Source: Olivibacter sp036959255 (GTDB lineage Bacteria; Bacteroidota; Bacteroidia; Sphingobacteriales; Sphingobacteriaceae). Taken from it: a stretch of DNA of 64,000 nucleotides. Each line of letters opens with the position of its first letter. Position 1 is the first letter of the stretch. The position numbers and the translations under genes are program-made. The notes beneath the pieces were generated by a model. That model was not told the DNA's origin and did no database searches. It saw only the letters and a program-made list of their open reading frames with translations. The DNA is taken from positions 310,001 to 374,000 of the forward strand of contig NZ_JAWMTI010000001.1 in assembly GCF_036959255.1 (NCBI RefSeq), in the 5' to 3' direction. Shown in pieces: positions 52,868 to 61,828 of the stretch.

Positions 52868-52895
52868 CCGACAATATAATTTAACATATATAGAA

Positions 52896-53312
52896 ATGAA
52901 ACGTACAGCAAAAGCACATTGGGAAGGAAGCGTAAAAGAAGGCAAAGGCAACTTAACGACCCAAAGCGAAATTTTAAATCAGACGAATTATAGTTTCAGA
53001 ACTCGCTTCGTAGGAGATGAGAAGGGAACTAATCCCGAAGAATTATTAGCGGCAGCACATGCAGGCTGCTTTACGATGGCAGTCAGTTTTGCATTGACGG
53101 AAAAAGGAATAACACCAACTTCGTTGGACACGGAAGCGATTGTATCAATGGATGGTGCCGGAATCACCGGAATCCATCTTTCCATTACTGGAAACGTACC
53201 GGATACCAACGCGGAAGAATTTGAAACCATTACAAAAGGAGCGGAACAAAACTGCTTAATTTCAAAAGTTTTGAAAGTACCTATAACTTCAGAAGCAATC
53301 CTGGTTTCATAA
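52896..53312 (+). CDS. OsmC family peroxiredoxin-like protein
   Basis: A 138-residue OsmC/Ohr-superfamily protein. The two redox cysteines are in AHAGCFTMAVSFAL and AEQNCLISKVLKV. The KRTAKAHWEGSVKEGKGNL opening and the GTNPEELLAAAHAGCF segment are typical of the OsmC branch (SACOL1771-like). These proteins reduce organic hydroperoxides using lipoylated or small thiol reductants. ATG at 52896 was chosen as the family start; the longer frame would begin inside the promoter. It shares its promoter layout with the thioredoxin-like and 58993 genes. Confidence 0.92.
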   Translation: MKRTAKAHWEGSVKEGKGNLTTQSEILNQTNYSFRTRFVGDEKGTNPEELLAAAHAGCFTMAVSFALTEKGITPTSLDTEAIVSMDGAGITGIHLSITGNVPDTNAEEFETITKGAEQNCLISKVLKVPITSEAILVS

Positions 53313-53356
53313 TAACCAGTTATAATCAATAGGTTTTGCATACTGGCGAGCAATGT

Positions 53357-53400
53357 CCCATTCAACATTTTTATCTATATTTGATTGGGTGTTGAATGGG
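53357..53400. terminator. Hairpin after the OsmC gene
   Basis: CCCATTCAACA and TGTTGAATGGG form a perfect 11-bp stem around a 22-base loop. No T-run follows on the plus strand. Confidence 0.5.
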
Positions 53401-53476
53401 CATTCCGTATTTAATTTCATCGGCTATCTAAATCACAATAATTAAATAATCGGCATTTAAAAAGAATTAGCTAAGA

Positions 53477-54331
53477 ATGGTTACTGACTACAAAAAATTT
53501 GACTTATTCGGGAAGACCTTCATTCAGAAAGTGGATTTAAAACCGCCTTTTGAGTTCGCCTTCCCGGTGGCAGAACAAGCGTGTTTCTTATATATGCTGA
53601 AAGGTGAGATGGAATACCAATCGGCTGGTGATCATTTGAAGGTACCTACCCATCACTCCCTGTTACTTAACTGCATCAACTCCGGTAAACAGATACATGA
53701 TACTGGTTCAGATAGCGAAGGCGAGGTTGTCATTGTTACCTTCCACCCGGATATACTGAAAAAAGTTTATGATAAAGAAATCCCACTCATCTTTAAGCCA
53801 ACTAACCAGGTAACCAATCAGTCTAGAAAGACAATTAATAATGATTTTTTGATTCAAAAATATATTGAAGGATTGCTCTTTTATTTTGAGAATCCATCTT
53901 TGGTCAATGATGAAATTTTGGTTTTGAAGTTAAAAGAAATCATACTTTTATTATCCCAAACGCAAGATGCGGAAACCATACAAATCATCCTATCGCAACT
54001 TTTCTCGCCGGTAGCCTATACGTTCAAGCAAATTATAGAAGCCAACCTATTTGAACAAGTCGGTGTAGAAGACCTGGCGCAAAAAACCAATTTGAGCGTT
54101 TCTTCGTTTAAAAGGGAATTTAAAAAATTATACGACGATTCGCCTGCCAATTATATCCGAACGAAACGATTGGAAAGAGCCGCCGAATTGCTTTTGGTTT
54201 CTAATGAACGTATCACTGATATTGCGTTTGCTTGTGGATTCAACGACTTGGCAAATTTCACTAAAAGTTTTCACGATAAATATGATAGTACACCTACAAA
54301 TTATCGGGTAACGCCAAATAACAAGCAATAG
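53477..54331 (+). CDS. AraC family transcriptional regulator
   Basis: A 284-residue AraC protein with an N-terminal cupin-like half (LDLFGKTFIQKVDLKP-type start, YMLKGEMEYQSAGDHLKVP) and C-terminal helix-turn-helix pair: GVEDLAQKTNLSVSSFKREF, then RITDIAFACGFNDLANFTKSF and the PTNYR end. Placed between the OsmC and SDR genes on the same strand, it may control either. It is one of two AraC genes within 3 kb of the shared redox promoters and is a candidate for recognising them. Confidence 0.93.
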   Translation: MVTDYKKFDLFGKTFIQKVDLKPPFEFAFPVAEQACFLYMLKGEMEYQSAGDHLKVPTHHSLLLNCINSGKQIHDTGSDSEGEVVIVTFHPDILKKVYDKEIPLIFKPTNQVTNQSRKTINNDFLIQKYIEGLLFYFENPSLVNDEILVLKLKEIILLLSQTQDAETIQIILSQLFSPVAYTFKQIIEANLFEQVGVEDLAQKTNLSVSSFKREFKKLYDDSPANYIRTKRLERAAELLLVSNERITDIAFACGFNDLANFTKSFHDKYDSTPTNYRVTPNNKQ

Positions 54332-54489
54332 CGAGCAAGGTTTTTCCTCTCTATAAACGCTGACTATCCTTTTCGCCAGATTATCCGTTAGTATTCCCCT
54401 AAATCTTAGATTCGGAAATGAACTTCTGAGATTTGGCAAATTTGGTTCTGTAGTTTTGCCGCAATTTTGCAGTAATAAAAATATTAAAA

Positions 54490-55236
54490 ATGGAACTAAA
54501 TGGAAAAGTAGCCTTGATTACCGGAGCATCAAGCGGTATAGGAGAAGGCGTAGCAAAAACTTTAGCTGCAAAAGGTGTTAAAATTGGTTTAGCAGCACGT
54601 AGTATTGACAAATTGAAGAAAATTGAAGGTGAAATTCAGCAAGTGGGTGGCGAAGCTTTTTCAGTAGAAGTAGATGTGACTAACAAAGTAAGTGTAAACG
54701 CTGGGGTGAAACGACTAATAGAAAAGTATGGTACTATCGATATTCTGATAAATAATGCAGGTATTATGCCTGCCTCAGATATTGATGCGTTTAAAATCGA
54801 CGAATGGGACGAGATGGTTAATATAAATATAACCGGAGTGTTGAATGTTACTGCAGCTGTGTTGCCCGAATTAATAAACAAACACAGCGGACACATTGTC
54901 AATTTATCGTCTATTGCCGGAAGGAAACTGTTCAAAGGTCTAGCCATTTATTGCGCTACTAAACACTTTGTCGCAGCTTTTTCGGATATTATGCGGATGG
55001 AAATTGGCAAGAAACACAATATTCGTGTAACGAGTATCCAGCCTGGTGCCGTTGCTACAAATCTATTTAACCAAATCACAGATGAAACGTATAAAGAAGG
55101 TATGGAAAGCTTACGCGATCAGATGACCTTTTTAACCTCCAATGACATAGCCAATAGTATGGTTTATGCTTTGGAGTCTCCCGACAATGTGGATGTATCA
55201 GAAATCTTTATACTACCAACAGATCAAGAATGGTAA
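54490..55236 (+). CDS. SDR family NAD(P)-dependent oxidoreductase
   Basis: A 248-residue classical short-chain dehydrogenase. The nucleotide motif is TGASSGIGEGVAKTL, the NNAGIMP segment follows, and the catalytic set is Ser in NLSSIAGRK and Tyr-x-x-x-Lys in IYCATKHF. Length is typical. It lies between two AraC regulators, with about 158 bp of leader that contains a CAATTTTG -7-like element. The substrate is unknown; the surrounding genes suggest detoxification of carbonyl compounds, which is inference. Confidence 0.93.
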   Translation: MELNGKVALITGASSGIGEGVAKTLAAKGVKIGLAARSIDKLKKIEGEIQQVGGEAFSVEVDVTNKVSVNAGVKRLIEKYGTIDILINNAGIMPASDIDAFKIDEWDEMVNINITGVLNVTAAVLPELINKHSGHIVNLSSIAGRKLFKGLAIYCATKHFVAAFSDIMRMEIGKKHNIRVTSIQPGAVATNLFNQITDETYKEGMESLRDQMTFLTSNDIANSMVYALESPDNVDVSEIFILPTDQEW

Positions 55237-55309
55237 AATGATTTTCTCGGGGCATAATCTGGCTTCTACAAATTATGCTCCCTTTCTAATTAATTTTTAA
55301 ATTTACGGA

Positions 55310-56224
55310 ATGCAGGCGAATATAAAGTTAAATACCATTTATGAATTTCATCAATTTGCTCGCTTGCCCAAACCGGAACATCCGTTGGTGAGTTTGATTG
55401 ATTATAGTCTTGTAAAATATCCCCCGGAATATACCGATATCAGGTGGGTACAGAATTTTTATTCCATCGGACTGAAACGAAACGTAGCTAAAAAATTCAA
55501 CTACGGACAACAACCTTATGATTTTGACGAAGGCGTACTTGCCATGGTTGGCCCACAACAAGTCATTCATATAGAAATCGATCCGAACGCAGAAGCAGAA
55601 CCTTCAGGCTGGTTGTTATTGATTCATCCTGATTTTTTATGGCAAACTGCATTGGCGGCAAAAATACGTAGTTATGCGTTTTTCGGTTATGCAGTGAAAG
55701 AAGCATTGTTTTTATCAGAAAAAGAGGAGCAGATGATGGTAGCGGTTTTCAAAAGTATCCAACAGGAATATCAATCGAATATAGATAGGTTCAGCCATAA
55801 TATTATTATCTCCCAAATCGAATTATTGCTCAACTATACCGAACGGTTTTACGAAAGACAGTTTCTCACCCGCCGAATTTCAAATAATAAAACCCTCAGC
55901 CGTTTAGAAGCATTATTAGATAGGTATTTCAATTCTGGGGACCTTTTGGAAAAAGGAATTCCAAGTGTGCAGGATGTGGCAAAAGAGTTAAACCTAACGC
56001 CTAATTATCTGAGCAGCTTGTTGAAAGTCCTGACGGGACAAAGTACTCAGGATCATATTCACGATAAGCTAATAGAAAAAGCCAAGGAAAAACTTTCAAC
56101 AACGGATTTATCCGTAAGTGAAATCGCTTACGAATTAGGTTTTGAATACCCCTCTTCATTCAGTAAATTATTTAAGCAAAAAACGAATCAATCGCCTTTA
56201 GTATTTAGGCAATTGTTTCATTAA
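55310..56224 (+). CDS. AraC family transcriptional regulator
   Basis: A 304-residue AraC protein. The opening YEFHQFARLPKPEHPLVSLID is typical of a large Bacteroidota group often found beside SDR or other oxidoreductase genes. The C-terminal domain shows SVQDVAKELNLTPNYLSSLL, LSVSEIAYELGFEYPSSFSKLF and NQSPLVFRQ. It follows the SDR gene on the same strand and is the regulator closest to the thioredoxin-like gene. It is therefore the best guess for the factor that binds the 18-bp sites at 52810, 56300 and 58910. Confidence 0.92.
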   Translation: MQANIKLNTIYEFHQFARLPKPEHPLVSLIDYSLVKYPPEYTDIRWVQNFYSIGLKRNVAKKFNYGQQPYDFDEGVLAMVGPQQVIHIEIDPNAEAEPSGWLLLIHPDFLWQTALAAKIRSYAFFGYAVKEALFLSEKEEQMMVAVFKSIQQEYQSNIDRFSHNIIISQIELLLNYTERFYERQFLTRRISNNKTLSRLEALLDRYFNSGDLLEKGIPSVQDVAKELNLTPNYLSSLLKVLTGQSTQDHIHDKLIEKAKEKLSTTDLSVSEIAYELGFEYPSSFSKLFKQKTNQSPLVFRQLFH

Positions 56225-56299
56225 ATAAGGCAATATTCTGACCTTCAAATAAAATAGCGAAGTTTTAGTCCGCTTCCTTCTGGCCCAAATAGACAGATT

Positions 56300-56357
56300 A
56301 TTGGACTGATTCACAAAATGCTTTCCTTCCTTGAATTGCAATTTTGCATTGTCAATA
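56300..56357 (+). promoter_or_regulatory. Thioredoxin-like gene promoter: operator, -7 and start-site box
   Basis: ATTGGACTGATTCACAAA (56300-56317), 21 bp, CAATTTTG (56339-56346), CATTGTCAATA (56347-56357), 28 bp before the ATG. Layout is the same as at 52810 and 58910. Confidence 0.7.
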
Positions 56358-56385
56358 GTGACGTAACGAATTATTTTATCAGACA

Positions 56386-56790
56386 ATGAAAAATTTAAAA
56401 TTAGCGATGACAGTAAGCATTTTTACTATTCTGTTTTCAGTCAATGCCTTTGCGCAAAGCGCTCCCAAAATTATCGCAGTCATAAACAAAGCCAATTGGT
56501 GCAGTGTATGTAAGGCAAACGAAGAAAGAGCAATGGCCGCCTTTAAGGAAAACAACAAGGATGGAGCCTATCGGTTTGTGGTTAACGACCTCTCTAATGC
56601 CGAAACTGCGAAAAAATCGGCGGTAGCAATTAATCAGCTCGGGCTTACGAAATTAATGGAACCTTATCAGGCAACAGGCATCGTGTGCTTATTTGACGCC
56701 AAAACCAAAAAACCAATCAATCAATTACTCATGTCTCTGTCTTCTGAAGATATTGGCAGGGCAATGGCTATGCTCAAAAAAGACAGATAA
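56386..56790 (+). CDS. Periplasmic thioredoxin-like protein
   Basis: A 134-residue exported protein with a signal peptide (IFTILFSVNAFAQ) and a thioredoxin-like fold. The redox motif is a CxxC in NKANWCSVCKANE (near residue 40). The conserved cis-Pro region of thioredoxins is not obvious. It probably reduces or oxidises exported proteins, and the DsbD-type transporter 155 bp downstream would supply electrons. A strong terminator separates the two genes, so they are transcribed separately. Confidence 0.82.
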   Translation: MKNLKLAMTVSIFTILFSVNAFAQSAPKIIAVINKANWCSVCKANEERAMAAFKENNKDGAYRFVVNDLSNAETAKKSAVAINQLGLTKLMEPYQATGIVCLFDAKTKKPINQLLMSLSSEDIGRAMAMLKKDR

Positions 56791-56809
56791 TTCTGTTAAT
56801 ACTCCTCTT

Positions 56810-56840
56810 GGAAAGGCAGCCTGAAACGAGGCTGCCTTCC
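56810..56840 (+). terminator. Terminator after thioredoxin-like gene
   Basis: GGAAAGGCAGCCT and AGGCTGCCTTCC form a 12-bp stem (one A bulge) around GAAACG, followed by ATGCTTTT. Confidence 0.8.
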
Positions 56841-56953
56841 ATGCTTTTATGGAGGAATTAGGTAGGTAATAAGTCTTATGGTGAAAAATGAAACAATTCC
56901 ATACTGTTCATTCCTCTAAATAGTAACAATTAAATAATCAGAATATGTCAGTT

Positions 56954-58873
56954 ATGAAAAGAACAATCTTTTTTTCAATATTGCTTGTATGTCTTGTTGT
57001 TACCAAAAATTATGCGCAGCTACAAGAAAATCCGGTGGGATGGAAAACAAGTATCCGGCAAGGAAAAGGCGATACCTTATTGGTAAACCTTAGAGCAACT
57101 ATAAAAGAAGGATGGCATATCAACAGTCAGTTCAATGCCATTCAGAACGGACCGCTGCCGACAGTTTTTGATTTTGAGCAATCGGAACAATATACGGTAG
57201 TAGGTAAAGTAATTGAGCCGAAACCACGCAGCAGAGTCGAAGAAGCATATAGCAACCAAACACTGTATTACTTTGAGCATGAAGTTAATTTCATCCAGAA
57301 AATAATTCCCAAAACGAATGATAGTCTCGCTATTAAAGTTGCCATAACGTATATGTCTTGCAGCAGTACCATGTGCCTACCACCGGAAACGGAAGAAGTA
57401 GCCTTAGTATACAAACCTCAACATGTGCTTACCCTGGCAGATCAAACGGCTCTTTCTGTAAAAGAAACCAATATCGGATGGATTTTTTTAGGTGGGCTAT
57501 TGGGTGGATTTTTGGCCTTGCTTACACCTTGTGTATTTTCTATGATCCCGCTTACGGTAAGCTACTTTACCAAAAACGGTGGTTTAAAAAAAGCTATTCT
57601 ATATGCTGTATCTATCGTTGTTATTTATGTCGCATTGGGATTAACCATTACACTTACGCTAGGCCCCGATGCTCTGAATGCGTTGGCGAGCAATGGGATT
57701 GTGAATCTAATTTTCTTTTTGATATTCATGGCATTTGCCCTTTCATTCTTAGGTGCATTTGAAATAACCCTACCTAGTAGCTGGTTGAATAAATCAGACA
57801 AAATGGCTGATAGAGGTGGATTTATCGGAATATTCTTCATGGCGTTTACACTGGCGTTGGTTTCGTTTTCCTGCACCGGACCTATTATAGGAAGTTTATT
57901 GGTAGAAGCAGCAATTAATGGAAGCATAGCGGGGCCTGCAGCCGGAATGTTCGGTTTTGCACTTGCCTTGTCTATTCCGTTTATGCTCTTTGCTGCATTC
58001 CCGAGCATGCTGAAAAAGTTACCAAAATCAGGCAGTTGGTTGGGTAAAGTAAAAGTGATATTGGGATTCCTGGAATTGGCTTTAGCCATGAAATTTCTAT
58101 CCACATTTGATTTGGTGTATCAATTGGGCTTCTTAAAAAGAGAGGTTTTTATAGCGGTCTGGATTGTGATTTTCACCTCGTTCGGTTTTTACATGCTTGG
58201 CAAATTATCTTTTGAAGATGGGGAGTCGAAATCAAAAACATCGATAAGTGGATTTATATCTTCTGTTGCGATCTTCAGTTTTGTGGTGTACCTCATTCCT
58301 GGACTGTGGGGAGCACCCGTGAAATTGGCAAGTGGCTTTTTACCTCCTTCATTTTATAAGGAATGGAATCAAAATACCCCGACGGCCAATACAAGTATCA
58401 GTGCAAATGCTGTCCCTACAAAAAAGCATACGCAACCCTGCCCGCAAAACCTGAATTGCTTTCACGATTATGAAGAAGGAGTAGCTTATGCGAAAGAAAT
58501 GAACAAACCCATTTTACTTGATTTCACCGGGTGGAGCTGTGTTAATTGCCGCAAGATGGAAGACAATGTATGGAGCGACCCAATGGTTTGGGAAAAATTA
58601 AACAATGACTATGTGTTGATTTCACTTTATGTAGATGATACAACACCACTGCCGGAAGACGAGCAATATGCTTCCGAAACTACAGGGAAGAAGATAAAAA
58701 CTATTGGTAATAAATGGAGTGATTTCCAAACGACTAAATTTCGCACCAATTCGCAGCCGTTTTATGTTGCTGTCGATACGAAGGGAGCAATACTTCATGA
58801 ACCCGTAGCCTATGAACCCAATGCAAAAACGTACGCCGCATTTCTACAGGAGGGCATGGAAAAATTCAAATAA
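56954..58873 (+). CDS. dsbD: DsbD family thiol:disulfide interchange protein
   Basis: A 639-residue three-part reductase. The N-terminal periplasmic domain (about 20-150) has the redox pair in SCSSTMCLPP. The central CcdA-like membrane domain (about 175-460) has eight or so helices with the LTPCVFSMIPLTVSYF and SFSCTGPIIGS cysteine segments. The C-terminal thioredoxin domain has GWSCVNCRKME. It carries electrons from cytoplasmic thioredoxin to periplasmic acceptors. An ATG nine bases earlier (56945) is also possible. It sits after the thioredoxin-like gene, its likely acceptor. Confidence 0.93.
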   Translation: MKRTIFFSILLVCLVVTKNYAQLQENPVGWKTSIRQGKGDTLLVNLRATIKEGWHINSQFNAIQNGPLPTVFDFEQSEQYTVVGKVIEPKPRSRVEEAYSNQTLYYFEHEVNFIQKIIPKTNDSLAIKVAITYMSCSSTMCLPPETEEVALVYKPQHVLTLADQTALSVKETNIGWIFLGGLLGGFLALLTPCVFSMIPLTVSYFTKNGGLKKAILYAVSIVVIYVALGLTITLTLGPDALNALASNGIVNLIFFLIFMAFALSFLGAFEITLPSSWLNKSDKMADRGGFIGIFFMAFTLALVSFSCTGPIIGSLLVEAAINGSIAGPAAGMFGFALALSIPFMLFAAFPSMLKKLPKSGSWLGKVKVILGFLELALAMKFLSTFDLVYQLGFLKREVFIAVWIVIFTSFGFYMLGKLSFEDGESKSKTSISGFISSVAIFSFVVYLIPGLWGAPVKLASGFLPPSFYKEWNQNTPTANTSISANAVPTKKHTQPCPQNLNCFHDYEEGVAYAKEMNKPILLDFTGWSCVNCRKMEDNVWSDPMVWEKLNNDYVLISLYVDDTTPLPEDEQYASETTGKKIKTIGNKWSDFQTTKFRTNSQPFYVAVDTKGAILHEPVAYEPNAKTYAAFLQEGMEKFK

Positions 58874-58909
58874 ATGCAAGCAAAGCGTTCTGAACCAAAT
58901 CACCAAATA

Positions 58910-58967
58910 ATTGGACTGATTTACAAATTCATCCTGTTTCGGGCGGTGTAATTTTGCACTATCAATA
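58910..58967 (+). promoter_or_regulatory. Promoter of the 58993 gene: operator, -7 and start-site box
   Basis: ATTGGACTGATTTACAAA (58910-58927), 21 bp, TAATTTTG (58949-58956), CACTATCAATA (58957-58967), 25 bp before the ATG. Third copy of the layout seen at 52810 and 56300. Confidence 0.7.
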
Positions 58968-58992
58968 ATTGTTAAATTTTAAAACTAAACTC

Positions 58993-59481
58993 ATGGGACT
59001 ATCACATTTAGGTATTTTTCATACTGTTATAGGTGTTGCTGCTATTATTGCAGCCATTGTATCTTTAATAAGAAGGGGTAAAATAGATTTAAGCCAATTG
59101 AGTGGCAAGATCTATTTTTATGGTACCTTAGTTACTTCATTAACCGCTTTAGGACTGTCCAGTGTTAAGGGTTTGAATCCGGGGCATATTCTGGCCTTGC
59201 TAATTGTTATATTAATTTCGGTGGCTTACTATCTTTACGCAAAAAAAAAGGGAAACAATCGATCGCGTTTTATTGAAAACTTTTTCCTTACGTTCAGCTT
59301 TTTTCTGTCGCTGATTCCGACAGTTAATGAAACTTTTAACCGTATTCCGGTAGGTCATCCTTTAGCCAATGGACCGCAAGATCCACTAATCGGAAAAACC
59401 CTCCTCGTCCTTTTTGTACTGTTTGTGATCGGTTCTATTTTGCAATTCAGGAAGCAAAAGAGCATAAATAAAGTGGTGTAA
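58993..59481 (+). CDS. Four-helix membrane protein (DUF2306-like possible)
   Basis: A 162-residue integral membrane protein with helices near 4-24 (GIFHTVIGVAAIIAAIVSLI), 40-60, 70-90 and 100-118. A final helix near the C-terminus is also likely. No family is certain, but the histidines at the first helix recall small heme- or quinone-interacting membrane proteins. It shares the operator/-7/start-box promoter layout with the OsmC and thioredoxin-like genes, so it belongs to the same response. The start at 58993 is set by that promoter. Confidence 0.65.
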   Translation: MGLSHLGIFHTVIGVAAIIAAIVSLIRRGKIDLSQLSGKIYFYGTLVTSLTALGLSSVKGLNPGHILALLIVILISVAYYLYAKKKGNNRSRFIENFFLTFSFFLSLIPTVNETFNRIPVGHPLANGPQDPLIGKTLLVLFVLFVIGSILQFRKQKSINKVV

Positions 59482-59509
59482 TTTAGATCCATTTGCAAGA
59501 AAGTCAATT

Positions 59510-59560
59510 AACGGGACGATCGTTCCGTTATTGCTTTGCTAAATGCCCATATGGGCATTT
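59510..59560. terminator. Two adjacent palindromes after the 58993 gene
   Basis: AACGGGACGATCGTTCCGTT (59510-59529) has one mismatched pair. AAATGCCCATATGGGCATTT (59541-59560) is a perfect 20-bp palindrome followed by TCTG. The second is the likelier terminator; the first could be an operator. Confidence 0.55.
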
Positions 59561-59739
59561 TCTGCTTATGGGATTGCTAATTTGTATGTCCTTTTCATTC
59601 TGATCAAAAGCACAATAAAGTTCAAATCCTGCATGTAGTGCTTATTTATTATTCCTCCATTTATGAAATCTTACTAAAAATTGCATCTTCTAAAGAGATA
59701 GTACAAAACACCATACATGACCTTATAATCCTTAAACTT

Positions 59740-60342
59740 ATGATTAAAAAGAGACAATTATTGGATCTTACCATCTTATCGGTACGCATTTTACTGGCGC
59801 TTATTTTTATTTCATACGGAATCGGAAAATTGTCCGGCGGACAGTTCGGCAATTTGACTGAAGAAGAACTAGCTACACCCATCAAGGAGCTGAGCCTATT
59901 TAAAATTGCCTGGTATTTATTTGATCATCAACCATTCAAAATATTCATAGGCATCTCTCAAATTATAGCCTCCCTCATGTTATTGTATAACAGAACAATG
60001 ATCTTGGGAGCGCTGCTACTTACCCCTATTGTGCTGAACATTTTGGTCATCGATCTGACAATTATGCCCTATGGTCTCAAAATTGCGTTTGCTTTCAGAT
60101 TAACTGCTTATTTGTGTTATATAGGTTTTTTATTGTTTTATTACAAAAATCAATTGGCGCCAGCCTGGAACGCTGTCTTGAATATAAACCCCTTCCGTTA
60201 TGCGAATCACACGAAGATTTCTTATTTTCTTGTTATTCTATTTATTCCGGCTTTGGAGCTTGCGCCCGCAGTATTGAAAATGATATATTTTGCCCTAAGC
60301 CACCCCCAATCTTTCTGGAATGGCCTTAAAGCCCTGTTTTGA
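59740..60342 (+). CDS. DoxX-like membrane protein
   Basis: A 200-residue membrane protein with four or five helices: LLDLTILSVRILLALIFISYGI, then IFIGISQIIASLMLLY, then MILGALLLTPIVLNILVIDL, and others to residue 190. The GKLSGGQFG segment after helix 1 is typical of DoxX-type proteins. The ATG at 59740 was preferred over the frame opening at 59638, whose first 34 residues look non-native. It is convergent with the HxlR gene, with a 14-bp gap. Function in this family is poorly defined; a role in redox balance or quinone metabolism is often proposed. Confidence 0.7.
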   Translation: MIKKRQLLDLTILSVRILLALIFISYGIGKLSGGQFGNLTEEELATPIKELSLFKIAWYLFDHQPFKIFIGISQIIASLMLLYNRTMILGALLLTPIVLNILVIDLTIMPYGLKIAFAFRLTAYLCYIGFLLFYYKNQLAPAWNAVLNINPFRYANHTKISYFLVILFIPALELAPAVLKMIYFALSHPQSFWNGLKALF

Positions 60343-60356
60343 AAAATTATGCGCCT

Positions 60357-60743
60357 TTAGCCATTGACCGTACAATAACTATTGCCCACAGTTTTCCATT
60401 TCAAGCCCCAGTGATGTAAATCCAAAATGATGGCTAAGAGTTCCCTGCCCTTTTCAGTTGTTGCATAACGAATCTGTGGTGGTGTGGTTTCCGGAATATC
60501 GCTGGCCGTAATGAGTGACTCTGCTCTTAATTCTTTTAGCCTCTTGCCCAAGATCTGATCGGAAAGTGTGGGAAAGGTTTTTTTTAAGGTGGTGAACTGA
60601 GCCACGCCCTCGTTGATACAGTATAATAATTGCATTTTCCATCGCAATGAAATACCAGCCAGGACGTCATTTACGTCGCAGGCCGCTGCTAATGTCTGCC
60701 GATTTTCACTATTGGTTGATAGCTCTTTTCTGGGTGTTGCCAT
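60357..60743 (-). CDS. HxlR family transcriptional regulator
   Basis: A 128-residue winged-helix protein of the HxlR family. The characteristic segments are NDVLAGISLRWKMQLLYCI, then FTTLKKTFPTLSDQILGKRLKEL, the wing TPPQIRYATTEKGREL, and the final LHHWGLKW. HxlR proteins often sense aldehydes, quinones or disulfide stress through a cysteine; Cys18 and Cys46 are candidates. It is divergent from an alpha/beta hydrolase gene across 104 bp and probably controls it. Confidence 0.92.
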   Translation of the reverse strand: MATPRKELSTNSENRQTLAAACDVNDVLAGISLRWKMQLLYCINEGVAQFTTLKKTFPTLSDQILGKRLKELRAESLITASDIPETTPPQIRYATTEKGRELLAIILDLHHWGLKWKTVGNSYCTVNG

Positions 60744-60822
60744 ATGTAGTCGTCTTATCCTTTACTCACTTTGGGATGAGTTATTGTGTCGCGTAATGCG
60801 TCACCATACTTTTGTAGTCGTC
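60744..60822. promoter_or_regulatory. Divergent promoter region with repeated TGTAGTCGTC
   Basis: Rightward: TTG (60784-60786), a 20-bp spacer and TACTTTTG (60807-60814), a consensus promoter for the hydrolase gene. TGTAGTCGTC occurs next to the HxlR start (about 60744-60754) and again overlapping the rightward -7 (60813-60822), a likely HxlR operator pair. Confidence 0.6.
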
Positions 60823-60847
60823 ATTTAATCATACAAATTTATTAAAA

Positions 60848-61639
60848 ATGAAAAAGTTTAAAAGCGTAGTATTGCTCCTATTATTGGTAGGTGTCCATGC
60901 CTTTGCAACGGCAAAAGCTCTCAAAAATGATCCTGTTTTTGTACTTGTCCATGGTGCTTGGCATGGGGGATGGTGTTGGTCAGATGTAAAGCGAGACCTC
61001 ACCCAGAAGGGCTATGAGGTTTTCACACCTACATTGACCGGACTTGGTGAACGTAAACATTTGGATAACGGAAAGGTAAATCTGGATACACATATTGACG
61101 ATATTGTCCACTTGATAGAGATGGAAGATTTGCACGATGTTTACCTGGTCGGACATAGTTATGCCGGCGCTGTTATTGCGGGGGTTGCCGACCGTATTCC
61201 GGAACGATTGTCGAAATTGATTTTTCTTGATGCCATGATTGTCGAGAATGGACAAAGTCCTATTTCGCTACAGCCGGATAGTGTGCAACGATTACAGTTA
61301 AAAAATATCAAGCGGAAGGAAAATTTTGAGCCTTTTGATGTGGCCTTATTTGGCGTTACCGATACGACTATAGCTGCTTCGGTGAAGAAAAGATTGACAC
61401 CTCAACCTTTTAATACATTTGTTCAACCATTGAAACTGAAGCATCAGTATGGAAATGGCTTACCGCTCGTGTATATCGCTTGTACGAATCCGCAGTTACC
61501 GATTATGAAAGAAATGAGTGATAAGGTACAGGCGGACAAAAACCTGGATTGGCAACACATCGCATTTCACACCGGTCATGATGCGATGATTACGGCCCCA
61601 AACGAATTGACGGATATTTTTGTAGGGTTGATCGATTAG
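60848..61639 (+). CDS. Exported alpha/beta hydrolase
   Basis: A 263-residue hydrolase with a short signal peptide (VVLLLLLVGVHAFATA). The oxyanion segment is FVLVHGAWHGGWCW. The nucleophile elbow is GHSYAGAV, followed by a Leu/Val-rich core and the final His in FHTGHDAM. The overall pattern resembles the small esterases related to hydroxynitrile lyase and salicylate-methyl esterase (GAWHGGWCW). The upstream divergent HxlR gene and shared operator suggest induction by a reactive compound. The substrate is unknown. The 61640-61828 interval shows no recognisable gene. Confidence 0.9.
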   Translation: MKKFKSVVLLLLLVGVHAFATAKALKNDPVFVLVHGAWHGGWCWSDVKRDLTQKGYEVFTPTLTGLGERKHLDNGKVNLDTHIDDIVHLIEMEDLHDVYLVGHSYAGAVIAGVADRIPERLSKLIFLDAMIVENGQSPISLQPDSVQRLQLKNIKRKENFEPFDVALFGVTDTTIAASVKKRLTPQPFNTFVQPLKLKHQYGNGLPLVYIACTNPQLPIMKEMSDKVQADKNLDWQHIAFHTGHDAMITAPNELTDIFVGLID

Positions 61640-61828
61640 TTAGCCCTGAACTAGAGTTTACCTCCTTTTCGACCGGAAGAAAAGCTATTTTTTAGTAATT
61701 AGCTTATAGCAGTCTTCAAAAATGACCAAGGGAAGGGTTGTGGAAGACTTAGCGATGCAAACTCGTGCCAAGTTCGTATATTCGGGTGCATCGCAAATTA
61801 GTTGGGGACATTATCGCATTTGAACGAA

